Shown here piece by piece: positions 8,817 through 16,688 of a stretch of DNA of 64,000 bases (the first letter of the stretch is position 1; the number at the start of each line of letters is the position of its first letter). This stretch comes from an uncultured Monoglobus sp. (GTDB lineage: Bacteria; Bacillota; Clostridia; Monoglobales; Monoglobaceae): NCBI GenBank assembly GCA_947630135.1, contig CANRGH010000001.1:62001-126000 (forward strand). The letters are read 5' to 3'. Below the pieces are notes generated by a model. That model was not told the DNA's origin and searched no databases. It saw only the letters and a list, made by a program, of their open reading frames with translations. Position numbers and translations under genes: made by a program.

Positions 8817-9128
8817 ATGAATAAATTGAGCGAGAGGATAAAACTGCTCAGGGAGCGTAATAATATCAGTCAAAGCGAGTTGGCGAAAAAGCTTGACACC
8901 ACGCGCGCCACCGTAAGCTCCTGGGAAATGGGCATCAACAGCCCGAACGCACACTTTTTGATCGAGCTTTCCAAGTATTTTAAAGTTTCATCGGATTATC
9001 TTCTGGGTCTTGACAACAGCGAAAATATTAACATATCGTCATTTAGCCGGGATGAAAAGAAAATAATGATAATGCTGGCGGAACATTTTGACAAAAACAA
9101 ACAACACTTAAAAGGGGAGCCGCGCTGA
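8817..9128 (+). CDS. XRE-family (HTH_3) transcriptional regulator
   Basis: A 103-residue DNA-binding protein. Residues 5-63 form a Cro/C1-type helix-turn-helix: LSERIKLLRERNNISQSELA, then KKLDTTRATVSSWEMGINSP and LIELSKYFKVSSDYLLG. The remaining 40 residues are charged and probably mediate dimerisation. GGAGATGAATT precedes the ATG. It is divergent from the secreted stalk-domain gene, which it may regulate together with itself through the palindrome just upstream. A terminator hairpin overlaps its stop codon. This short form is common in clostridial chromosomes and prophages alike; no phage genes adjoin it. Confidence 0.88.
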   Translation: MNKLSERIKLLRERNNISQSELAKKLDTTRATVSSWEMGINSPNAHFLIELSKYFKVSSDYLLGLDNSENINISSFSRDEKKIMIMLAEHFDKNKQHLKGEPR

Positions 9129-9140
9129 CGGTCCCCTTTT
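9110..9140 (+). terminator. Terminator overlapping the XRE stop codon
   Basis: AAAAGGGGA and TCCCCTTTT form a perfect 9-bp stem with a 13-base loop that contains the TGA stop of the XRE gene. The 3' arm itself supplies the short T run. Confidence 0.6.
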
Positions 9141-9224
9141 ATGATAGCGGCGCGCCGCAAAAATTGACAGGCGCCGGAAGTTGTGCTAAAATTGTGTTAA
9201 GAATAGTTGAAAGGGGCGGTTCGC

Positions 9225-9899
9225 ATGCCTGATATTGAGTTACGCTCGCCGGAAGATGTTATTGAATTGGTTGAAGAGCTCGGCTTTCTGCCGTTTTTCG
9301 CGGGGGATATTCCCGGGTTCTCGGTCGAGGAATTCTGCGCGCCCGAGCTGTGGTTCTCGGCTGATGCCGACGGCCCGTGGGAGTGGAAGGGTCCGATCGC
9401 GCGGAGCCTTAAATGCGTTTACGGCAAGTTCTGCTCGGGCAAGGCCATGTTCATAAGCCGTGAATGGTTCCCGAATTTTGCGAACCTGCGGCGCGGCGGC
9501 TATGACTTTGACGCGCGCTTTAACGACGGCCTCGCCTCATACAAGGACAGGGACATATACGAGGCGATAGTCCGTGACAAGTACCTGCTCTCAAAGGAGC
9601 TCAAAAGAATGTTGAATTACCGCAAAGGCGGAAACAAAGGCTTTGACACGGTGATCACGCGCCTTCAGATGCAGAGCTATGTCTGCATATCGGACTTTGT
9701 TTATATGTTTGACAAATCCGGCGCGCCCTACGGCTGGGGCGTGGCGGAATACAGCACGCCCGAAATTCTGCTGGGCGAGGATTTCGTAACCTCGGCATAC
9801 CGCCGCGACCCCGAGGAGTCAGGGGAGCGCATCGCCGAGCATTTGAAAACCGTTCTCCCCCAAGCCGACCCCGCGCAAATTGAGAAGCTAATAACGTAG
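9225..9899 (+). CDS. Conserved cytoplasmic protein of unknown function (possibly AlkZ-related)
   Basis: A 224-residue soluble protein without signal or membrane segments. Distinctive blocks are LGFLPFF, GPWEWKGPIARSLKCVYGKF, KAMFISREWFPNFANLRRGG, YDFDARFNDGLAS, RKGGNKGFDTVITRLQMQSY and YGWGVAEYSTPE. I recognise this as a recurring clostridial family; from memory some databases link it to AlkZ/YcaQ-like winged-helix glycosylase folds, which I cannot verify here. The RKGGNKGFDTVITRLQ block would fit a DNA- or nucleotide-contacting surface. The start at 9225 is chosen because GAAAGGGGCGG precedes it; the TTG at 9207 would lie within that site. It stands alone between two terminators. Confidence 0.65.
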   Translation: MPDIELRSPEDVIELVEELGFLPFFAGDIPGFSVEEFCAPELWFSADADGPWEWKGPIARSLKCVYGKFCSGKAMFISREWFPNFANLRRGGYDFDARFNDGLASYKDRDIYEAIVRDKYLLSKELKRMLNYRKGGNKGFDTVITRLQMQSYVCISDFVYMFDKSGAPYGWGVAEYSTPEILLGEDFVTSAYRRDPEESGERIAEHLKTVLPQADPAQIEKLIT

Positions 9900-10010
9900 G
9901 GACTAGGGAATAGTCACTAGGTACTGCGCGTAATGAATTCCATAAAATCATTCGGATATACCCGCGAGATATGTTTTTCGGCGTTTCAATACATCAACGA
10001 CTGCTGCTTG

Positions 10011-10038
10011 TAAAAAGGCTCCCCGAAACGGGGAGCCT
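10011..10038 (-). terminator. Terminator of the LRR-pectate lyase gene
   Basis: On the minus strand AGGCTCCCC-GTTTC-GGGGAGCCT is a perfect 9-bp stem followed by TTTTTA. It is 30 bases past the stop at 10068. Confidence 0.85.
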
Positions 10039-10067
10039 CGCGTATTTATTGGGAAGATTTGATTGAT

Positions 10068-13000
10068 TTACTTCACCTCAACAACCGCAATTGTGCTTCT
10101 TGTGCTTTCGCCTTTTTGGTTGTAGGCAAGGACCGAAATGTAGTGTGTTCCTGCGACGGCCGGGTCTATGTTAACATTCACCTTGTCCGTTTCATGCGTG
10201 GATATTATCTTGTCGCCGTCATAGATCACTATCTTTGTTATCGGGCTGCCGCCCACGGGTGAAGCCTCTGCCGAAACCGTGATGTTATTGCCATCAACGC
10301 TTGTCTGTATCGTCACATCCGGATTGGTCGGATTTTCCTGCTGCTCGGTCCACTCGTTGACATATGCCTCGATCCATGTATAGCCCTTCCAGCGTCCGCT
10401 CGGAACTATGTCGCCCTCATAGGCGCCGCCCATGCCGTTCGCGTCCTTCCACTTCTGCGGAATCTCGAACCAGCGATACACCGTCGGGTATTGCATAACT
10501 CCGCCGACCTCGGCCTCGTTGTCGATTATCCTGCCTGTTCCGTTTTTAACATCGTTTATCACTCTTGCGTCGGTCTCGTCACGCCTCGGCAGCGACGCTC
10601 CGATATGGTCGAGCAATGTGTCATAAGTTTCCTCTGCGGTCTGCGTTGTCACGGGATATTTCTCCTCAAACTTAAAGTGAACCGCTTTTGCCTCGTCGGT
10701 TATATTATCCTTTGTCCAGACATAGTATTTCGCGACTGTGCTGTCGTGATCGACACCCTTGCTGTTGTCAGCCGTGACAGCCTCGCTGCCGTCCATATAG
10801 TTTCCGTCAACATACAGGTCGGTCGACCATTTTGAGATCAGGCCGTTTCCGCTTGAGGACGTCTCATATATTCTCGAGCGGTGGCTGGTTGTCGACGGGC
10901 CGGGCTTGTAATAGCAGTTAATTATATTCGCCGCCATCGCGCCCTGACCGCCGTAGGCCGAGTTGCCGCCCCAGTTATAGATTATATTGTTGCGAAGGTC
11001 GGTCAGATCGGTTTGCTCACTCATATCATAATCAAGGCTGCCCTGGAAGAGACCGGCCGATAAGCGCGGGTTTCGGCTGTCGTGGCAGGCCATGAGGTTG
11101 TGGTGGTAGCTCGCGTTATGGCCGCCCCAAATTCCGCCGTAGCCGTGGGCGCCCTTTGAATGGCCGCTGTTTTTCAGGCTCTCGGAGCTTATGCAGTTCT
11201 GCAGCGTGAAGTTGCCGCAGTCATAGAACGAGATACACTCGTCAACGCTGTAGCTCACCGAGCAGTGGTCGATTATTGATTCGCTCGCGCCTATGCCGCC
11301 GAAGCCGTCTCCCTCAATTTCGTTTTTGTATGTGGGTCTCAGCCTCAGATAACGGACTATGTCGCCCCATTTTAGCTCAAGAGGCGCGCCGGTTATCGTT
11401 ATGCCGTCGCCGGGCGCGGTCTGGCCGAGGATCGTCACGTCCTCGATCCTTGTGATCGACTTGCTGAGGTTTATCGTTCCGCCCACGTCAAACACGACTA
11501 TTCTGCCGGGCTCGGACACCGCGTCTCGGAACGAGCCCGTGCCGCTGTCGTTTAAATTGGTGACATGGTAAACCTCGGCGCCGCTTTTTCCGCGGCCGCC
11601 GACTGCGAACTGTCCGCCGCCCTCGGCCCCGGGGAATGCTTTAATAAGCGGAGTTGTCGTGTTTGGCAGAGCCAAAGGCCTGCAGCTGTCCGTGCTGTCC
11701 CACAGCATGGTTTTTATGTACTCGCCCTCCGCGTCGGCCGACATAGCTTTGCTCATCAGCACATCAAATCCATGCCCTTTGGACACTTCTGTCTTAAAGG
11801 TCTCAACAGCCGCGTCAAGCATAATATCATCCTTGTATTTTGCCATGACAACGGTGAACTCGGTCCCCTCGGGTATGTCGCTCATAACTCCTATTGTGAT
11901 TCTTTTGCCGCTCACTTCCCAAATCTTAAGAGGCATATCATCCGTCGGCTCGGGGGTCGCGGGAGGTCTGGTCGCCCTCGGCGGAACCGTCGGAGGCACC
12001 GGAGTGGGCGTGGGTCTGGCCGTCGGTGAGGGTTTGGGCGTCGGCGTGGGCGTAGGCGGCGCGGGCGTGCCTGTCGGCAAAGGCGTCATATCGGGCGAGG
12101 CCTCGTAATATATTTCCGCGTTTTTGAGCGAGTCGTTGCCGCTGCCTATCTCGATCGCTTCCCACTGTTCCTTTGTGCCTTGATAAAACACGTTTTTCGG
12201 CCTTTGAAAATAATTGAAAACATTATCATCTATCTTTGTCACGCTCGCGGGTATAATGATCGTATTCATTGAAAAATTAACGGCCTTTTTGGTTATCACG
12301 GTCGTTCCCTCGCCAATCTCCACGGTGTCAAACGTATTCCCTCTGAAAACTATTCCGGTGTCGGTCAGGCTTGCCGGGAGCCTGAGATTTTTTATAGCGG
12401 AACCCATAAAAGCGTTGGCGCCGATCGTTGTGAACCCGTCCGGAAGCTCAACGTCGCTCACCGAGCAAAATGCGAAGGCCTCATCGCCTATGGTTTTAAG
12501 ATTATTCATGCCCTTGACGGCAATTATTTTGCTGCATCCGTAAAACGAGCGGTAGCCGATGTTTTCAAGAGAAACGAATGCGTCGAAATCGCTTATGGCC
12601 GCGCGGTAAAACGCGGTGGTTCCGATGTCGGTCACTCCGTCAAATCCTTCCATACTCTCCAGAGCGGCGCATGAGTAAAACGCGTTGTCGTCAATCTTTT
12701 TGAGGTTGGACGTTCCCTTTATCGTTTTGAGCGACGCGTTATAGGCAAACGCGAATTCGCCGATCTCGCTCACGCTTTCGGGCACCGTATACTCCGCGTC
12801 GGTTCTGCCCGTCGGATACACGAGCAGCACCGAGCCGTCTTTGTTAAAGAGCACGCCGTTTTCGGACGAAAAGCTCTCGCTGCCCGCCTCGACGTTTAAA
12901 GCGGTAAGAGATGAAAGATTTGTTAACGCTCTGTCCGATATAGTCTTAACGCTCGCGGGTATGGTGTACTCGCCGCCTGTTTTTCCCGGCGGGTAGCACA

Positions 13001-13619
13001 CAAGCTCCGTTATATCCTTGTCAAACAAAACGCCGCCGACAGACGCAAAGCGCGTGTTCTCGGGCGAGACGCTTATCTCGGAAAGCGCCGAACAGCTACT
13101 AAAGGCTGTCGGGCTCACGCTCTCCGTGCCCTTGGGTATCGTGATCGACGCAAGGCCGCTCTGCATAAAAGCGCTGTTGCCGATAGTCGTCAGGCTGTCG
13201 GGCAGAGTTATATCTTTCAGCGCCGCGCACATCCTGAAGGCCGAGTTGCCTATCTCGGTCACTCCCTCGGGCAGAGTGACCTTGCTGAGCTCGGCGCACT
13301 GCATAAACGCTCTGTATCCGATCGTCTTTATCGAACCGGGAACCGTGACCTCCTTCAAGGCGTTATACTGCTCCGGATCCTTGAAAAGCTGACCGTCGAT
13401 ACCCGTCACGGACATGCCGCCCAGCTCGGACGGAATGTTGAACTCGGCCGCGACATTTCCCGAATATTCGTTAAGCGTTATAGTGCCGTCCGCGTTCTCG
13501 GTATAGGTCCAGCCGTCAGCTTTTCCGGTATCACCCTCCGCCGCGAAGGCCGAGATGCACAGCGCCAGACAAAACACCAGACACAGCGCCGCAGTCCACA
13601 GTATTTTTTTGATACTCAT
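10068..13619 (-). CDS. Secreted leucine-rich-repeat/pectate lyase fusion protein
   Basis: An 1183-residue exoprotein. Order: signal peptide (1-27, SAFAAEG), BspA-type LRR_5 repeats (about 60-505; recurring unit L-(x)-x-(I/V)-TLP-x-(S/G)-(V/L)-(T)-x-IG-x-x-AF), a Pro/Thr linker (511-559), a roughly 95-residue module ending EYIKTMLWDSTDSCRPLALP (about 562-652), a polysaccharide lyase 1-type pectate lyase (from AFPGAEGGGQFAVGGRG near 661; FDVGGTINL, VTILGQTAPGDGITI, SIIDHCSVSYSVDECIS, SRNPRLS) and a C-terminal Ig/fibronectin-like domain (about 1095-1183). PL1 enzymes cleave polygalacturonate by beta-elimination and need calcium. AGGAGGTAAGGTT precedes the ATG. The LRR half may bind host or fibre surfaces. 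A fusion of both is unusual. Confidence 0.88.
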   Translation of the reverse strand: MSIKKILWTAALCLVFCLALCISAFAAEGDTGKADGWTYTENADGTITLNEYSGNVAAEFNIPSELGGMSVTGIDGQLFKDPEQYNALKEVTVPGSIKTIGYRAFMQCAELSKVTLPEGVTEIGNSAFRMCAALKDITLPDSLTTIGNSAFMQSGLASITIPKGTESVSPTAFSSCSALSEISVSPENTRFASVGGVLFDKDITELVCYPPGKTGGEYTIPASVKTISDRALTNLSSLTALNVEAGSESFSSENGVLFNKDGSVLLVYPTGRTDAEYTVPESVSEIGEFAFAYNASLKTIKGTSNLKKIDDNAFYSCAALESMEGFDGVTDIGTTAFYRAAISDFDAFVSLENIGYRSFYGCSKIIAVKGMNNLKTIGDEAFAFCSVSDVELPDGFTTIGANAFMGSAIKNLRLPASLTDTGIVFRGNTFDTVEIGEGTTVITKKAVNFSMNTIIIPASVTKIDDNVFNYFQRPKNVFYQGTKEQWEAIEIGSGNDSLKNAEIYYEASPDMTPLPTGTPAPPTPTPTPKPSPTARPTPTPVPPTVPPRATRPPATPEPTDDMPLKIWEVSGKRITIGVMSDIPEGTEFTVVMAKYKDDIMLDAAVETFKTEVSKGHGFDVLMSKAMSADAEGEYIKTMLWDSTDSCRPLALPNTTTPLIKAFPGAEGGGQFAVGGRGKSGAEVYHVTNLNDSGTGSFRDAVSEPGRIVVFDVGGTINLSKSITRIEDVTILGQTAPGDGITITGAPLELKWGDIVRYLRLRPTYKNEIEGDGFGGIGASESIIDHCSVSYSVDECISFYDCGNFTLQNCISSESLKNSGHSKGAHGYGGIWGGHNASYHHNLMACHDSRNPRLSAGLFQGSLDYDMSEQTDLTDLRNNIIYNWGGNSAYGGQGAMAANIINCYYKPGPSTTSHRSRIYETSSSGNGLISKWSTDLYVDGNYMDGSEAVTADNSKGVDHDSTVAKYYVWTKDNITDEAKAVHFKFEEKYPVTTQTAEETYDTLLDHIGASLPRRDETDARVINDVKNGTGRIIDNEAEVGGVMQYPTVYRWFEIPQKWKDANGMGGAYEGDIVPSGRWKGYTWIEAYVNEWTEQQENPTNPDVTIQTSVDGNNITVSAEASPVGGSPITKIVIYDGDKIISTHETDKVNVNIDPAVAGTHYISVLAYNQKGESTRSTIAVVEVK

Positions 13620-13695
13620 AACCTTACCTCCTATGTATATTTTATATAATTTTTGTATATTCAGTTGTCATATCCGCTTTTGCCCGCCCATCGCC

Positions 13696-13929
13696 GTAGG
13701 GGGCGGATATTACCGCCCGTTTGCCAACGTAGTGATTAGCGATTAGTGAATAGCAAATAGGACGGGCGGCAGATTGCCGCCCCTACAGGTTTGGCGTAAT
13801 TTATGCGGTTATGGCAATACGATATATTACCGACACCCGTAGGGGCGGATATTATCCGCCCGCTTATCTTTCATGTTGTAGGGCCGGATGCCCACATCCG
13901 GCCGGCGGCTTGTGGGCAAGCCGCCCTAC
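13696..13929. repeat. Cluster of dispersed GC-rich palindromic repeats
   Basis: The 650-base gap between the pectate lyase start and the RHH gene holds several related units: GTAGGGGGCGG...CCGCCCG (13696-13719), an inverted copy (13763-13786), GTAGGGGCGG...CCGCCCG (13839-13862), and a compound palindrome starting GTAGGGCCGG and ending GCCGCCCTAC (13877-13929). Between the first two lies the inverted copy of the TAATCGC/ATAGCAAAT unit seen at 650-681. These match the block at 568-708. No open reading frame of quality is present. Confidence 0.7.
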
Positions 13930-14087
13930 ATCGTATGGGTAAACGGAATATCTGGTGTTCCCCCGCGTTCCCGCTCCAAATTTGATTATATACCGCGTGA
14001 TTTTGGCTGTCAATATTTTATGTCCAAGTGGGAAATTTTTATCCCCACGAGAAATTATATCACAAATATTTCCCTGTGAACGCAACC

Positions 14088-14121
14088 TTGCGTAAGCCGC
14101 GGGTTTCTTTGCGTAAGCCGC
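14088..14121. promoter_or_regulatory. Direct repeat with 21-bp period, candidate LytTR-regulator site
   Basis: TTGCGTAAGCCGC occurs at 14088-14100 and again at 14109-14121, exactly 21 bp apart, so both copies face the same side of the helix. A third copy sits at 14487-14499. LytTR response regulators bind pairs of about 9-bp direct repeats with 12-bp spacing (21-bp period), and one is encoded at 15.9 kb. The match to a known LytTR consensus is only partial. Confidence 0.35.
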
Positions 14122-14213
14122 AAATTTGTTTTAGTTTCATACAAATTCTTCCTTTTTCTTTTCGCCTCATGATATTAAATAAGTATTCTAAAATAAAATA
14201 CTATACAGAATAT

Positions 14214-14244
14214 ATAATTATAATAACACATAATTTATAATTAT
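14214..14244. promoter_or_regulatory. Inverted repeat ahead of the RHH gene
   Basis: ATAATTATAA (14214-14223) and TTATAATTAT (14235-14244) are perfect 10-bp inverted arms with an 11-base spacer, 33 bases upstream of the ribbon-helix-helix start. It may be that protein's own operator. The AT-rich context lowers the certainty. Confidence 0.3.
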
Positions 14245-14276
14245 GTCAAGAGAAAACACAAAGCGGAGGAGAAAAA

Positions 14277-14440
14277 ATGGATAAATTCAGACCGACAAAG
14301 CCGGAAAAGAGATCATATCGATCAGGATAGATAAAAATATGTTGTCCGATGTGGATAAACTCGCGGCGCGGATTGACATCAGCAGAAACGAGCTTATTAA
14401 TCAATGTATTGAATTTGCGCTGTCTAATTTGGAACATTAG
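14277..14440 (+). pseudogene. Ribbon-helix-helix (CopG-like) regulator broken by a one-base frameshift
   Basis: AAGCGGAGGAGAAAAA precedes ATG 14277, which reads MDKFRPTKPEK and then hits a stop seven codons on. Shifting frame at the A run 14305-14308 gives EIISIRIDKNMLSDVDKLAA then RIDISRNELINQCIEFALSN and a stop at 14438-14440. The joined 54-residue product is a complete ribbon-helix-helix protein: IISIRI is the DNA-contacting strand and ISRNELINQCIEFAL is the second helix. The span is 164 bases, one short of 55 codons, as expected for a single-base deletion. It could be a true pseudogene, a base-calling error in the A run, or (least likely) programmed frameshifting. Confidence 0.75.
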
Positions 14441-14506
14441 ATTTTTATTGCGACAGTTGAGGTAGGGAGAACTGCTGAACGCGGCCTTGCGTAAGCCGCA
14501 AAAAAT

Positions 14507-14560
14507 AACGCTATATCATAAAATGGCTCAAAATTCACATTTTATAATATAGCGTTTTTT
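14507..14560. terminator. Bidirectional terminator between the RHH gene and the histidine kinase gene
   Basis: AACGCTATAT...ATAAAATG pairs with CATTTTAT...ATATAGCGTT (one internal mismatch), giving an 18-bp stem with a 12-base loop and T/A runs on both sides. It separates the convergent genes at 14440 and 14574. Confidence 0.8.
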
Positions 14561-14573
14561 GGTTGTTTTAGTT

Positions 14574-15866
14574 TTATATTAAATCCATTATTATAAAAAA
14601 TAACTCATATTCATTATCGGAACACGTAACTTTTGAAATGCTTTTGTATTTTTCAAGGGCTTTCATAATATTGTCTCTGCCGATACCGTGATTTTTCTCA
14701 TCTTTTTTTGTTGTGACTTTTGCTTGACCGGTTTCACTTGCGCACGAATTTATAATTTTGCATATTAATTTGTCTCTGTCATATTGTATGTAAACATTAA
14801 TATATCTGTCTTCTTTTACTTTATCACAGGCCTCGATAGCATTATCCAAGGCATTTCCGAATATAATACACTCATCCTCGTGCGACATCGGCAAATCTTT
14901 CGGAATACATATTTTCGTATTAAATTTTATATTCTTTTCTTCCGCCACAGATTTTTTCAGAGTCAGTATCGCGTCAAGAACAGTGTTCCCGGTATCAATA
15001 TATGAGTCGCTTTTTGAAATGCCGCCAATAAGCTTTTCAATATATTCAAGGCAGTTTGCGCTCTCATCTTTTTCAATATACGCTTTTATCGCGTATAAAT
15101 GGTTCTCAAGGTCGTGGCGGATCTTCTTTACCTGGCCTTGTGTCATCATTATATTGTCATAATGCTTTAGCTGCTCTTTAAGCTGGACTTCAAGCATATT
15201 GTTTTTTGTTATTACATAGCTTTGTTTTGCCAGATGCTCGTATAAGTACAACGCGAATATCGTGGTGAACAGGAGTCCGAATGAACAAATTATCGCAAGA
15301 TTATTCATAGGAGTGTCTTTTAGCTCATACGACATTTTAAAAAGCAGAAATACCGCGACTATCGAATTGGCAAACAAGCAAAGAAACAGCGGCCAGTAAG
15401 ATGTTCCTATATCAAATTCATGCCCTTTTAATTTGACCCTTAATATCGTGAACCCGGCCAACGCTGCCAATTTTGAAACCATTATTCCCAAAATGCGGTA
15501 TTCGGGTATCTGAACCGCCTCTTCAGCCGTTATGTTAAAAATCAATGTAATAAAAAACATTACAATTATTTCGATCACGCCGATAAACAGAATACTGATG
15601 ACAGACGCGATAAGTTTCAGCGCCGCGGACCCTTTATACATAAAAGATATGATAAACACCGAAAGTGCCATTACGAACGCGTTAAGCAAATTAAAACTAA
15701 ACACGGCATTGCTTATCAGCAGCAATCCCGACAAAACTCCAACCCCTATGATATATACCCATTTTGGGAAAATACTTCGTTCCTCGAATAATGTTTCCAA
15801 AAAGATAAATATCATAAAAGCCTCAAATATTACGGTCAATATATCGGCAAAATAATATATGTTCAT
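14574..15866 (-). CDS. AgrC-like sensor histidine kinase (GHKL ATPase)
   Basis: A 430-residue membrane kinase. The first 200 residues hold about six membrane segments (for example LTVIFEAFMIFIFLETLF, LLISNAVFSFNLLNAFVMAL, LFIGVIEIIVMFFITLIFNI). The cytoplasmic part has the dimerisation H-box KKIRHDLENHLYAIKAYIEK, the N-box NALDNAIEACDK and the G-box GIGRDNIMKALEKY, as in AgrC/peptide-pheromone sensors. AAAAGGAAG precedes the ATG. It is 38-65 bases downstream of the LytTR regulator gene and would phosphorylate it. No agrB or agrD gene lies nearby, so the signal is unknown or encoded elsewhere. Confidence 0.88.
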   Translation of the reverse strand: MNIYYFADILTVIFEAFMIFIFLETLFEERSIFPKWVYIIGVGVLSGLLLISNAVFSFNLLNAFVMALSVFIISFMYKGSAALKLIASVISILFIGVIEIIVMFFITLIFNITAEEAVQIPEYRILGIMVSKLAALAGFTILRVKLKGHEFDIGTSYWPLFLCLFANSIVAVFLLFKMSYELKDTPMNNLAIICSFGLLFTTIFALYLYEHLAKQSYVITKNNMLEVQLKEQLKHYDNIMMTQGQVKKIRHDLENHLYAIKAYIEKDESANCLEYIEKLIGGISKSDSYIDTGNTVLDAILTLKKSVAEEKNIKFNTKICIPKDLPMSHEDECIIFGNALDNAIEACDKVKEDRYINVYIQYDRDKLICKIINSCASETGQAKVTTKKDEKNHGIGRDNIMKALEKYKSISKVTCSDNEYELFFIIMDLI

Positions 15867-15930
15867 ACATAAACTTCCTTTTCGCTAAAATTGGTAAACT
15901 CGGTTCATAATTTTTCCTTATCTTCGTAGT

Positions 15931-16635
15931 TCATGTAGCTCTCGATAAGATTATTTTTGTACGTCCGCGATAACGGTATTTTTTCGTCAGTATGTCAGTA
16001 TTATAAAGCTTAAGCCATGTGTCGCCGATTATGTGTATATACGCTAAATTAACAATATGGGTTTTACAAACCATGACAAACGATTTTGTGTCCAAGCTGT
16101 CATTAATGCTGTAAAGCGCCCGGTTGGTTTTATAAACGTTATGCGTTGTATGAATATATGTTTTACGCTCTTTATTCTCTATGAAAATAATGTCACTGCT
16201 CTTAATTCGCACTTTACGGCGGTTTTCAATGATCCTGATAAATTTTGTTCCGCTCTCTATGTTGTCATACGCCCGATTGAAATCATACAAAAAAGTATCG
16301 TATGATAAAGGTTTAACCCAAAAATTCATAGGGGCCGGCTCAAAACAATCGAAAACATATTCCTTATAGCTTGTCAGGAAGAAAAGTATTACGGAATAAT
16401 CGGCTTTTCTTATTTTTTTGGCGGTTTCTATACCCGATATATCTTTCAGCTCTATATCCATAATCACAACATCATACGGATTTCTGTTTTTCTCGTAGAT
16501 ATTCAATAAATCCGTGCCGGAATAGAACACATCCCATTCAATATCGTTATGCGTTTCTTTGAATTTTACAAGATGTTCCTCGATTTGATTTATCCAATAA
16601 TTCACATCGTCGCACACGGCTATACGAAGTGTCAT
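15931..16635 (-). CDS. LytTR-family response regulator (AgrA-like), C-terminus probably frameshifted
   Basis: A 234-residue ORF. The receiver domain (1-120) has CDD, the phosphoacceptor in VVIMDIEL, and LTSYKEYVFDCFE with K in WVKPLSYDTF. The LytTR DNA-binding domain follows (RRKVRIKSSDIIFIENKERK, then THIVNLAYIH). The current C-terminus, DILTKKYRYRGRTKIILSRA, is not LytTR-like. One extra base in the six-base T run (plus strand 15979-15984) restores TKKIPLSRTYKNNLIESYMN and a stop at 15905-15907, the typical LytTR ending, for a 243-residue protein. AAAGGTGGTGG precedes the ATG. It is first in an operon with the AgrC-like kinase. Confidence 0.85.
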   Translation of the reverse strand: MTLRIAVCDDVNYWINQIEEHLVKFKETHNDIEWDVFYSGTDLLNIYEKNRNPYDVVIMDIELKDISGIETAKKIRKADYSVILFFLTSYKEYVFDCFEPAPMNFWVKPLSYDTFLYDFNRAYDNIESGTKFIRIIENRRKVRIKSSDIIFIENKERKTYIHTTHNVYKTNRALYSINDSLDTKSFVMVCKTHIVNLAYIHIIGDTWLKLYNTDILTKKYRYRGRTKIILSRAT

Positions 16636-16688
16636 GCCGCCACCACCTTTCTTTTTTTATTTTACAGCCGAAAAGAGATTTTGTCAAT

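Noticed and set aside
14060..14600. agrD/agrB search near the histidine kinase
   Set aside because: No peptide-processing membrane protease or small amphipathic peptide gene was found on either strand between 14.1 and 16.7 kb.
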